Positions 44,362-52,385 of a stretch of 64,000 bases of DNA are shown here, piece by piece. Position numbers and translations under genes: made by a program. The stretch lies in assembly GCA_963789025.1 (NCBI GenBank), contig CAWBIT010000009.1, positions 62,001 to 126,000 on the forward strand. Reading direction: 5' to 3'. The stretch's first letter is position 1, and each line of letters opens with the position of its first letter. Source of the DNA: AP-15 sp963789025 (lineage in GTDB: Bacteria; Pseudomonadota; Alphaproteobacteria; ATCC43930; CGMCC-115725). The notes beneath the pieces were generated by a model, which was not told the DNA's origin, did no database searches, and worked only from the letters and a program-made list of their open reading frames with translations.

Positions 44362-45730
44362 CATCGGGACGCAGCGGGTCGCGATCTGGGGGCTCGGCCG
44401 CGAGGGCCGGGCGGCGATCGCTTTCCTGCGCCAACGCCATCCGACCCTGCCTCTGCTGGTGCTGGATGATATCGAAAATGGGCACCGGCCGGACGGGCTC
44501 GGCGCCGGCATCGAATACGCCTTTGGGGCGGAACGGATCGCGGGTGCCCTCGCCAACATCGATGTCATCGTCAAATCCCCCGGCGTCAGCCTCTACCGGC
44601 GCGAAATCCAAGCCGCCCGGGCGGCGAGTACGCAGGTCACATCGCTGTTGAACCTGTGGTTTGCCGAACGGCTCGATTTCACGACGATCTGTGTGACCGG
44701 GACCAAGGGGAAGAGCACGACGGCCTCGCTGATTGCGCACAGCTTGGCAAAGCTCGGCCGACGGGTGGCGCTGGTCGGGAATATCGGCGTCCCGATCACC
44801 GGGATCGACAGCGTGAGCGCCGATATCGCGGTGATCGAGGTCTCCAGCTATCAAGCTGCTGATTTTGACGGGCAATGCGATATCGCTGTGCTGACCTCGC
44901 TCTATCCCGAGCACATCGATTGGCATCTCTCGGTCGAGAACTATTATCGCGACAAGATCAACCTGCTGAACCACAGCCGCCGCCGTATCATTCACCGTGC
45001 CGCGGCCGAAATCGTCCAGCGGTTCGCCGACGGCTCGCCTCCGCGACAGGATTTTTTTGCTGACGAACACGGAATTCACTGCTGCGGCTCCGAGGTATTG
45101 GACGGCGCAACGGTAATCGGGCGAGTGCGCAATCCCTATCTCGCGCGACCGCAGAACCGGTCCAATCTGTGTGCGGCGTTGGCCGTGGCGAAGGCGCTCG
45201 ATCTCGATCCGGCGGCGGCCCTAGAGGCGGCCAGCGGGTTCCGCGGCTTGCCGCACCGCCAGCAGGAGCTGGGTGAGATCGGAGGGGTGCTGTTCGTCGA
45301 CGACAGCATCTCGACGATACCGGAATCGACTCTCGCAGCCCTGGCGGTCTATGCGGGGCGCGACATAACGGTCATCCTCGGCGGACACGATCGCGGCATC
45401 GACTACGGCAAGCTCGCCGAAAAGGCGGTCACAGGCGCCGCCAAAGCCGTCATTTGCCTCGGCGACAGTGGGGAGCGGATCTATTCAATTGCGCGGGCGG
45501 TCGCGACCCGTCGGGACGACGTCGCCTGCAAGATCCACCGTGCACAGTCGATGGGGGACGCCGTTGCGTACGCACGTCAAGTGACGCCCCCGGGGGGCGT
45601 TGTCCTGTTGTCGCCGGCAGCGCCGAGCTACGGGTATTATCGCGATTACATCGAGCGCGGGCGCGATTTCGCTGCCAAGGCCGGGCTAGCCGCGGCAGAG
45701 AATTCCAGCAGCTATTCGCATGCGGAATAG
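44348..45730 (+). CDS. murD2: UDP-N-acetylmuramoyl-L-alanine--L-glutamate ligase, MurD2 type
   Basis: A 460-residue Mur ligase of the MurD branch. It has an N-terminal Rossmann motif (I-W-G-L-G-R-E-G), the ATP loop V-T-G-T-K-G-K-S-T (residues 117-124; Lys where standard MurD has Asn), E-V-S-S-Y-Q-A, the likely carbamoylated lysine in Y-Y-R-D-K-I-N-L (Lys203) and a C-domain with D-D-S-I-S-T-I-P-E-S-T. Canonical MurD has D-S-K-A-T-N there, its lysine binding the D-Glu carboxylate, so the change fits a switch to L-Glu. It is the only MurD-like gene in the window. Confidence 0.9.
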   Translation: MRAADIGTQRVAIWGLGREGRAAIAFLRQRHPTLPLLVLDDIENGHRPDGLGAGIEYAFGAERIAGALANIDVIVKSPGVSLYRREIQAARAASTQVTSLLNLWFAERLDFTTICVTGTKGKSTTASLIAHSLAKLGRRVALVGNIGVPITGIDSVSADIAVIEVSSYQAADFDGQCDIAVLTSLYPEHIDWHLSVENYYRDKINLLNHSRRRIIHRAAAEIVQRFADGSPPRQDFFADEHGIHCCGSEVLDGATVIGRVRNPYLARPQNRSNLCAALAVAKALDLDPAAALEAASGFRGLPHRQQELGEIGGVLFVDDSISTIPESTLAALAVYAGRDITVILGGHDRGIDYGKLAEKAVTGAAKAVICLGDSGERIYSIARAVATRRDDVACKIHRAQSMGDAVAYARQVTPPGGVVLLSPAAPSYGYYRDYIERGRDFAAKAGLAAAENSSSYSHAE

Positions 45731-45820
45731 CTGTAATCGGCAGCGGGCGGGAACGTCCGGGAAGTGGCTTGCCTATCGTAACAGGAGAGAACGTGCGACG
45801 GCTGGCACAGAGGGACCGTC

Positions 45821-46045
45821 ATGAGCCCGACACCGCACCGCCGCGACCTGTTCGCCTATGGCAGCAGTCGGCGCGGAACATTCTCCGCCTGGACGATGGC
45901 AATCGTCTTTGCTACCGTGGCGATGCTCAGTTTCGCTATCGATCAGACGCTCGATCTCGCGCCAAATGCCGAGGAGCAAAACGCACCCTCCCTGCTCCAC
46001 CCGGTTCAGCTGATTCAGTCTTTGATGGACGCTGCCTCGGACTGA
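45821..46045 (+). CDS. small membrane protein, hypothetical
   Basis: A 74-residue protein with a basic N-terminus and one membrane helix (T-M-A-I-V-F-A-T-V-A-M-L-S-F-A-I). A GAGGGA ribosome site precedes the ATG. I recognise no family. The TGA overlaps a CTG that may start the next lipoprotein. Confidence 0.45.
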   Translation: MSPTPHRRDLFAYGSSRRGTFSAWTMAIVFATVAMLSFAIDQTLDLAPNAEEQNAPSLLHPVQLIQSLMDAASD

Positions 46046-46293
46046 GCAGCTATAATCGAGCCGCCGCTCGGCTGCTCGCTGTTTCACTTCTCTTCGGAGC
46101 GCTGGGCTCCGCGTGCACCGGGTCGAAGCCGTTCCTGCTGCAGGGCGATGCGAATTCCGCCCAGGTAGGCTATTCGGGCGAGATCGAGGGCGCGGCCCTT
46201 GTCGCTAGGCAGCATTGCGCGCAATACGAGCGGGTGCCGCGGTTTCTAGAGGCGCAGGAGAATGTCGCGTTCTTTGACTGCGTTCGGCCGTGA
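46042..46293 (+). CDS. small lipoprotein, hypothetical
   Basis: About 83 residues: a hydrophobic signal ending in the lipobox L-G-S-A-C, then Q-G-D-A-N-S-A-Q-V-G-Y-S-G, A-R-Q-H-C-A-Q-Y-E-R-V-P and F-D-C-V at the end. The two late cysteines could pair. There is no ATG, GTG or TTG between the previous gene and the signal peptide; a CTG at 46042 overlapping the upstream TGA is the best start. The coding nature rests on the signal peptide and the ordered tail. Confidence 0.5.
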   Translation: MSSYNRAAARLLAVSLLFGALGSACTGSKPFLLQGDANSAQVGYSGEIEGAALVARQHCAQYERVPRFLEAQENVAFFDCVRP

Positions 46294-46381
46294 CGCAGAC
46301 GATTGGCGCTTGATACCGGGCGCGATCACGGGAATCCTGAGGCGAGTTGGAAAACCATTGTCTTAGGAAAGGCCGGTCGCG

Positions 46382-47008
46382 ATGAGCATCGAACTTCACA
46401 CCTGGAACACCCCGAACGGCCGCAAGATCAGTGTGGCCCTCGAAGAGATGGGCCTGCCCTACACCGTGAAGACGGTCAACATCTCCAAAGGCGAGCAATT
46501 CGCCCCCGCTTTCGTCAAGATCAGCCCCAACAGCAAGATCCCGGCGATCATCGATCCCGAGGGGCCGGGCGGGCAGCCCATCGGCATCTTCGAATCGGGC
46601 GCCATCCTCATTTACCTGGGCGAGAAGACCGGCAAGTTTTGGCCCGCAGATTTGGGCCGCCAGGTGCCGGTGCTCGAATGGCTGATGTGGCAGATGGGCG
46701 GCTTTGGTCCGATGCCCGGTCAGGTACACCATTTCCTGCAAGTCGCCAACGAGCAGGACCGGCGCTACGGCCTCGAACGGTATTCAAAAGAGACCCGCCG
46801 GCTCTACGGCGTGCTCGACAAGCGGCTCGGCGAATCCGAGTTCGCCGGCGGCGATCTCTCGATTGCCGATTTCGCTATTCTCGGCTGGGCGTGGCGGCAC
46901 GAGCGTCATCAGGTCGATTTGGCCGACTTCCCGAACGTTAAGCGCTGGTACGAAACAATGATGGCCCGCCCCGGCGTGCAGCGCGGTTTCTCGGTCGCGC
47001 TGAGTTAG
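46382..47008 (+). CDS. glutathione S-transferase, YfcG/YghU-like (nu class)
   Basis: A 208-residue two-domain GST. The N-terminal thioredoxin-like domain has W-N-T-P-N-G-R-K, the T-P-N motif typical of nu-class enzymes such as YfcG, which have disulfide reductase activity, and the glutathione-binding N-S-K-I-P-A-I and F-E-S-G-A-I-L. The C-terminal helical domain includes L-S-I-A-D-F-A-I-L-G-W. Substrate unknown. Confidence 0.92.
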   Translation: MSIELHTWNTPNGRKISVALEEMGLPYTVKTVNISKGEQFAPAFVKISPNSKIPAIIDPEGPGGQPIGIFESGAILIYLGEKTGKFWPADLGRQVPVLEWLMWQMGGFGPMPGQVHHFLQVANEQDRRYGLERYSKETRRLYGVLDKRLGESEFAGGDLSIADFAILGWAWRHERHQVDLADFPNVKRWYETMMARPGVQRGFSVALS

Positions 47009-47040
47009 GGGGTTTAGTCAAATTAAATAAGAATGACGGG

Positions 47041-49518
47041 ATGAGGACGAGGGCGACCCGATACTATGCAAGCGGTGTCGCGAGATCCGGTCGCTCGATG
47101 GTTCAGACCCTACGAAGGAGGTTTTTCCTCGGCTGTTTGGCGCTAACGTTTGCTTATACGGTCAGCGGCAAGCTTGCATTGCTGTTGGCGGTGCCGCCCG
47201 GGTATGCTTCACCGATCTTTCCGCCAGCGGGGATCGCTGTCGCCGCCATGCTGATTGGCGGGCCGGCGATTCTGCCTTGGACGTTCCTCGGGTCCCTCTC
47301 GCTCAACATATGGATCGGTTATTCGGCCGCGCACAGCATCGATGTGGCTCCCGTGGCTGCGGCGATTGCCATCGCTCTGGCATCGACGTTGCAGGCGGCC
47401 GTTGGCGGCATAGCCTTACGGCGCGCAGTTGGCTATCCAGCGCCCCTAGACAATGGTCGCGACCTGGCGCGCTTTTTGTTGTCATCGCCGGTTTTCTGCC
47501 TCACTAGCGCGACCTTATCAATGGGCAGCCTTTCGCTGCTTGGTGTCGTAAAGCTGCCGGATCTGCTGAGCAATTGGGCTTCATGGTGGATCGGGGACAC
47601 GCTCGGGGTCCTCGTTGTACTGCCCCTGATGCTCATCATTGCCGGAGAGCCGCGTGATCTGTGGCGCCGCCGTGCACTGCCGGTGGGAGTGCCGATGGTC
47701 CTATTCTTTGCTTTGTTCGCTTCGATCTTCGTCCGCGTCAGCGAATGGGAACAAGATGGGACCCTGCTCGAGTTCCGCCTGCTCTCCCAGGAAATCGTCG
47801 ACAAAATGCGCGCTGGGCTTGAAGAGCAGGAGGTCTTCCTCCAGCAGCTCGAGCGGTCTTTTACTTTGAGGCCGGGGTTGTCGCCGTCAGATTTTCAATA
47901 TCTCGTTCAAAGCTTACTACAGCGCTTTCCGTTGATACAGGCGGTCGAATGGGCGCCGCGAATTGATGCAACGTCGCGGTCAGATTTCGAGACAGCGAAA
48001 AGGGCCGACATACCGGGCTTCGAAATTCGCGAGGTGGGCCCTTCAGGATATCCACAGCGCGCCGCAGATCGCGCCCAATACTTCCCTGTCACTTACGTCG
48101 AGCCCCTTCGGGGGAACGAGGAGGCGGTCGGCTTCGACCTCGCCTCAGACCGCGATCGAAAAGCCGCCGTGGAGGCGGCGATCACGACCGGGAAGCTGGC
48201 CGCGACTGCGCCGATCCGCTTGGTCCAAGAGAAGGGCGAGCAATCGGGCGCCCTCCTGCTCTTTCCCGTGGTTGGCGGGCCTAATGGAGCCGGCGTGCTC
48301 TTGGTCGTACACCGGATGGGCACTTTCCTTGACGGGCTGCTGGCGCCCTTTGATGCGATGGTGGCCGTCCGGCTCGTCGATTTGGACGCAGCAAAGCTCA
48401 TCTATAGCGGTCTTTCGCCTGAACACACCGTCGCCTCCTATGAGGACATATTCACCTTCGGTGGGCGCCGGTACAGCGTCGCGACTGTGCCCACTGCCTC
48501 CTACCTCGAGCGGCATCGCCGGTGGCAGAGCTGGGCAGTCCTCGCGAGAGGGGTAATCGGCATCAGCCTATTGGGAGCATTGCTGCTGCTCGGCACCGGC
48601 TATGCGCGTCGAGTAGAGCTGGTGGTCGAAGAGCGCACTCGCGATCTCGAAGCGAGCAATCGAGGCCTTCAGCGCGAGATTCAGGAGCGCCAGCAGGCCG
48701 AAGCAGCGCTCCGCCAGGCCCAGCGAATGGAAGCGGTAGGGCAACTCACCGGCGGCATCGCGCACGATTTCAACAATCTAATGACGGTGGTAAGTGGGAA
48801 TGCCGCGCTACTCAGCGAGCAAGCCTCGGATGATGCCGTACGCAAGCGCGCTTCGGCGATAATGCGCGCGGTCGAGCGAGGAGAGCGGTTAACACGGCAG
48901 TTGCTCGCTTTCTCACGGCGGCAGGTGCTCAGGCCTGAATTGGTCGATCTGCGGCAACGCACGAGCGAGATCCTCGAGATGCTCGGGCAGGCGTTACGGA
49001 GCGATATCGAATTGACAATCGATACGCCCGAGGATCTCTGGCCGGTGATGGTCGATCCCGCCGAACTCGAACTCGCGCTCCTCAATATTGGCGTCAATGC
49101 AAGGGATGCGTTGCCGAATGGCGGCCGCTTTCATGTGGAAGCGCGGAACGTTTCGTTCGCGTCCAGTGCCGCTGCGAGCGAAGGGCTCAACGGCGACTTC
49201 GTTATGCTGAAACTGTCGGACACCGGCGCCGGCATGGCGCCAGAGGTGCGGGCGCGAGCGTTCGAGCCGTATTTCACGACCAAGGAGGTCGGTCTAGGGT
49301 CGGGGCTTGGCCTATCTCAGGTGTACGGCTTTGCCAAACAGAGTGGCGGGGCCGCATCGATCGACAGCGACATCGGCAGGGGCGCGACGATCACGCTCTA
49401 CGTACCACGTGCCGGCGCCGCGCCGGTTATGTCCGAAACCATGGGCAGCTCCCCACTGAACCGGCCGGACAACCAGCAGAACCCGCCTCAAGCTGACCGG
49501 ATTGCCGCGAACGAATGA
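47041..49518 (+). CDS. membrane sensor histidine kinase (MASE1-CHASE-HisKA-HATPase)
   Basis: An 825-residue sensor kinase. Residues 20-220 form about eight membrane helices of the MASE1 type (F-P-P-A-G-I-A-V-A-A near the start). Next is a periplasmic CHASE domain (R-F-P-L-I-Q-A-V-E-W-A-P-R), a further membrane helix and a short coiled coil. The phospho-acceptor His575 lies in G-G-I-A-H-D-F-N-N-L, followed by N-I-G-V-N-A-R-D-A and G-L-G-S-G-L-G-L-S. No receiver domain or adjacent response regulator is present, so the partner is encoded elsewhere. An ATG at 47098 is an alternative start. Confidence 0.9.
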   Translation: MRTRATRYYASGVARSGRSMVQTLRRRFFLGCLALTFAYTVSGKLALLLAVPPGYASPIFPPAGIAVAAMLIGGPAILPWTFLGSLSLNIWIGYSAAHSIDVAPVAAAIAIALASTLQAAVGGIALRRAVGYPAPLDNGRDLARFLLSSPVFCLTSATLSMGSLSLLGVVKLPDLLSNWASWWIGDTLGVLVVLPLMLIIAGEPRDLWRRRALPVGVPMVLFFALFASIFVRVSEWEQDGTLLEFRLLSQEIVDKMRAGLEEQEVFLQQLERSFTLRPGLSPSDFQYLVQSLLQRFPLIQAVEWAPRIDATSRSDFETAKRADIPGFEIREVGPSGYPQRAADRAQYFPVTYVEPLRGNEEAVGFDLASDRDRKAAVEAAITTGKLAATAPIRLVQEKGEQSGALLLFPVVGGPNGAGVLLVVHRMGTFLDGLLAPFDAMVAVRLVDLDAAKLIYSGLSPEHTVASYEDIFTFGGRRYSVATVPTASYLERHRRWQSWAVLARGVIGISLLGALLLLGTGYARRVELVVEERTRDLEASNRGLQREIQERQQAEAALRQAQRMEAVGQLTGGIAHDFNNLMTVVSGNAALLSEQASDDAVRKRASAIMRAVERGERLTRQLLAFSRRQVLRPELVDLRQRTSEILEMLGQALRSDIELTIDTPEDLWPVMVDPAELELALLNIGVNARDALPNGGRFHVEARNVSFASSAAASEGLNGDFVMLKLSDTGAGMAPEVRARAFEPYFTTKEVGLGSGLGLSQVYGFAKQSGGAASIDSDIGRGATITLYVPRAGAAPVMSETMGSSPLNRPDNQQNPPQADRIAANE

Positions 49519-49818
49519 GATGTCTTGCGGAATTTATAACGATCTTAAATTTGCCTGATTGGCATTGTATACTTTTCAACGGTGACCGGTGCATGGGGCT
49601 ACCGACCGAAGCGATTTGAACGTCAATTCAGGAATCAGCTTGTGCTGAAGGTGAGCACAACCACTCAGGGAGGTTTTGCTGTTGATTTGCTGCAGATGCA
49701 GCAAAGTGCAATGACGCACGCAATCAATGGTTGCGGCTTGGTTCTGATCGAACGCGCCGGCTGGCGTGGCGCCTATGTCTGCCTCGCAGCCTTCGCCCTG
49801 ATGATTCTAAGGGATCGA
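49519..49818. other. gap with possible MFS transporter remnant
   Basis: About 300 bases without a convincing gene. The forward frame 49582-49848 runs into the tRNA and is not a normal gene, but its A-G-W-R-G-A-Y-V-C-L-A-A-F segment resembles helix sequences of MFS transporters, so it could be a decayed piece of one. Base composition looks more AT-rich than its surroundings. Confidence 0.3.
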
Positions 49819-49894
<76 letters not shown>

Positions 49895-50052
49895 ACGGCG
49901 TCCGTTGCCCCTTTTAGGGGGCGCGGCGGGACTATGGTGATCGTGCTGCAATGTGTCAAGCGAGGCTCCGGACCGAGCGCGTCCGCACCTTGCGGACCCC
50001 TGCGGCTGGCGGTACGGTCTGCCTGCCATTCGCCGCCCGAGGTTCCCGCCAG

Positions 50053-50331
50053 ATGTATGCCTTCCTGAACCTCGTCAGCACGGTGATCTGGATCTACGTT
50101 TGGTTGCTGATCGCCCAAGCGGTGCTGAGCTGGCTCGTCGCTTTCGGCATCGTCAACCGGTACAACCGTGTCGTCGCGACAATCGGGGATTTTCTGTGGC
50201 GCGTAACCGAGCCGCTGCTGCGGCCGATCCGGCGTGTGCTTCCCGATCTCGGCGGGATCGACATTTCGCCGGTGATCCTCATTTTGCTGCTCTGGTTCCT
50301 GCGCAACCTGATGTTCGAGTACCTTGTCTGA
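50053..50331 (+). CDS. YggT family membrane protein
   Basis: A 92-residue protein with two membrane helices and the YggT pattern: W-I-Y-V-W-L-L-I-A-Q-A-V-L-S-W, then T-E-P-L-L-R-P-I-R-R and the second helix V-I-L-I-L-L-L-W-F-L. The family is implicated in membrane or osmotic functions but poorly understood. The ATG at 50053 gives the usual short N-terminus. It overlaps the DUF167 gene, a common pairing. Confidence 0.9.
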   Translation: MYAFLNLVSTVIWIYVWLLIAQAVLSWLVAFGIVNRYNRVVATIGDFLWRVTEPLLRPIRRVLPDLGGIDISPVILILLLWFLRNLMFEYLV

Positions 50332-50653
50332 CGGCCCCCTCAACGTGGCGGGCGACGGACTGCGGGTAGCGATTCGCCTGTCGCCGCGGGCCCGTACCGA
50401 TCGTCTGGTGGCCGTCGCAGCCTCGGCCGCAGGCGGGCATGTGCTCAGGGCGACGGTTACCGCACCGGCAGAAGCCGGGCGCGCCAATGAGGCGCTGTTG
50501 CAATTGCTCGCCCGCGCCTGGCGCCTGCGGCGCCGCGATCTCTCGATCGTTGCGGGCTCGACCAGCCGCAACAAGGTCGTGCGCGTCGCCGGCGACCCGC
50601 AGCGCCTGGTCGAGCAGGTCGCTCCCGAGATCGCCCGTCTGCCCGGCGGGTAA
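50324..50653 (+). CDS. DUF167 (YggU) family protein
   Basis: A 109-residue soluble protein with the DUF167 core L-S-P-R-A-R-T-D, V-T-A-P-A-E-A-G-R-A-N-E-A-L and S-I-V-A-G-S-T-S-R-N-K-V-V. Function unknown. A TTG start overlaps the yggT stop by eight bases; yggT-yggU neighbours are conserved in many proteobacteria. Confidence 0.88.
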   Translation: MSDGPLNVAGDGLRVAIRLSPRARTDRLVAVAASAAGGHVLRATVTAPAEAGRANEALLQLLARAWRLRRRDLSIVAGSTSRNKVVRVAGDPQRLVEQVAPEIARLPGG

Positions 50654-50665
50654 AGCAGCGGCGCG

Positions 50666-51361
50666 ATGAGCCACGGTCTCCTCTCGCTGGCCATCGCCGC
50701 AATTGCGTTCTGCGGCAGCCACGTAGTGCTGTCGAGCACCTGGCTGCGCGGAGCCTTGCGCGATCAGCTGGGCGAACGGGGCTTTCTCGCCGTCTACTCG
50801 CTGGTCGCTTTGGTGACGTTGGCGTGGCTTCTGGTGGCCTATTCGCACGCGCCGACCATTCCTTTGTGGCCTCGGGAAAGGTGGATGGCTCTTTTCCCGA
50901 TTGCCGTCATGCCGTTGGCGACGATATTGCTGATCGCCGGCTACACCACCCCCAATCCGACCACCGTCGGGATGGAGCGATTTGCCAGGGCCGACGATCC
51001 AGCCCCGGGCGTGCTGCGCGTGACCCGCCATCCGGTCATGTGGGCGATCGGGTTGTGGGCGGTGAGCCACGTCATCGCCAATGGCGATTCGCGCTCGCTG
51101 TTATTCTTTGGCGTCTTCGCCGCCCTGTCGCTCGGGGGCACCTTGCTGATCGACCGAAAGAAGCGCCTCGCCCTCGGCAGCAATTGGGCGCGGCTCGCCG
51201 AAGTCACCTCGAACGTGCCGTTTGCCGCGCTGGTCGCCGGCCGCACCCGGTTGCGCTGGCGCGACATCAGCCTGTTGCGGGTCACCGCCGGTCTGCTGCT
51301 CTACGCGGTCCTTTATAACGGTCACTCAATCATCGCCGGCGCTCCGGTCGTGATCCCTTGA
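50666..51361 (+). CDS. NnrU family protein
   Basis: A 231-residue membrane protein with five to six helices and NnrU landmarks: G-S-H-V-V-L-S-S near the start, Y-S-L-V-A-L-V-T-L, R-V-T-R-H-P-V-M-W and the L-L-F-F-G-V-F-A-A segment. NnrU is required for denitrification in some alphaproteobacteria and is related to isoprenylcysteine methyltransferase-type membrane proteins. No nitrate or nitrite reductase genes occur here. Confidence 0.85.
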   Translation: MSHGLLSLAIAAIAFCGSHVVLSSTWLRGALRDQLGERGFLAVYSLVALVTLAWLLVAYSHAPTIPLWPRERWMALFPIAVMPLATILLIAGYTTPNPTTVGMERFARADDPAPGVLRVTRHPVMWAIGLWAVSHVIANGDSRSLLFFGVFAALSLGGTLLIDRKKRLALGSNWARLAEVTSNVPFAALVAGRTRLRWRDISLLRVTAGLLLYAVLYNGHSIIAGAPVVIP

Positions 51362-51396
51362 GAGTACTTCGACACATCTGACGAGGAGGAATTGCC

Positions 51397-52203
51397 ATGC
51401 TTTTGCCGCTCTCAGGACGTCGCCTCTATTACGATCTTGCCGGGCCGGAGAACGGGCCCGTGGTCTGCATTACCCACTCGCTGGCCTCTGACGGCGGCAG
51501 CTGGGCCGAGCAGGTGCCGCCGTTGCTGCGGGCCGGGTTTCGCGTGCTGCGCCTCGACATGCGCGGCCATGGCGGCAGCGACCCCATTGCCGGCGACTAC
51601 ACGATGCAGGCGCTCGCCGGCGATGTCGCGACCCTGCTCGATGCGCTGGCGATCCCGCGCGTGCACTACATCGGCCTGTCGATCGGCGGCATGATCGGCC
51701 AGGCGTTCGCGATCGAGCACGGCGCCAAGCTGATCTCGGCGATGTGGTGCGACACGCTGCCGGCGAGCCCCTCCGGCGCGGCGGCGATGTGGGAGGAGCG
51801 CATGAGCACCGTGCGCCGGGCGAACTCGCTCGAGCCGCTCGCCGACGGCACGGTCGAGCGCTGGTTCACCGATGCCTTCAAACAGAGGAAACCCGGCCGT
51901 TGGAAGCAGATCCGCGACACCGTCGCGGCGACGACGCAGGCGGGCTATTTGGGGTGCTCGGCGGCAATCATGAATTTCGACTTCACCGCAAAGCTGCCGT
52001 CATTGCGCATCCCGGCCTTGGTCGTGTGCGGCGCCGAGGATCCCGGCACCCCGGCGAGCGAGAACCGCCGGCTCGCCGGTCTCGTCCCGGGCGGCCGCTA
52101 CGAGGAAATCCCGGGCATGCGCCATTTCCCGAATGTCGAAGCGCCCGACGCGTTCAACCGGATCATGATCGGCTGGCTCGAAGCGCAGCGCCGCGCGCGC
52201 TGA
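51397..52203 (+). CDS. alpha/beta hydrolase, 3-oxoadipate enol-lactonase-like
   Basis: A 268-residue alpha/beta-hydrolase similar to PcaD. H-S-L-A-S-D-G-G-S-W supplies the oxyanion loop, D-M-R-G-H-G-G-S-D is the family strand, G-L-S-I-G-G-M-I-G holds the nucleophile serine, and the acid and histidine are in C-G-A-E-D-P-G-T-P and G-M-R-H-F-P-N-V-E. No other protocatechuate pathway genes are near, so the substrate is open. Confidence 0.85.
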   Translation: MLLPLSGRRLYYDLAGPENGPVVCITHSLASDGGSWAEQVPPLLRAGFRVLRLDMRGHGGSDPIAGDYTMQALAGDVATLLDALAIPRVHYIGLSIGGMIGQAFAIEHGAKLISAMWCDTLPASPSGAAAMWEERMSTVRRANSLEPLADGTVERWFTDAFKQRKPGRWKQIRDTVAATTQAGYLGCSAAIMNFDFTAKLPSLRIPALVVCGAEDPGTPASENRRLAGLVPGGRYEEIPGMRHFPNVEAPDAFNRIMIGWLEAQRRAR

Positions 52204-52220
52204 CCGTTCAACCCGCACTA

Positions 52221-52305
52221 CCCTCACCCACCAAGCCCTTCGTGCTTGGTCCCCCCTCTCCCGCATTGCGGGAGAGGGTGCCGAGCGCAGCGAGGCGGGT
52301 GAGGG
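52221..52305. repeat. palindromic repeat, CTCTCCCGC family
   Basis: CCCTCACCCACC...CCTCTCCCGC ATT GCGGGAGAGG...CGAGGCGGGTGAGGG: a third copy of the element at 6158-6297, here in shorter form, between the alpha/beta-hydrolase gene and the ThDP enzyme gene. Confidence 0.8.
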
Positions 52306-52385
52306 TGCCGCTTCCGGGACGAAATTGTCCTCAGCGGGGTAAGGGATGTATCGTGTAACTGTCGAAGTCGGCGCCGGAGGGAGTC

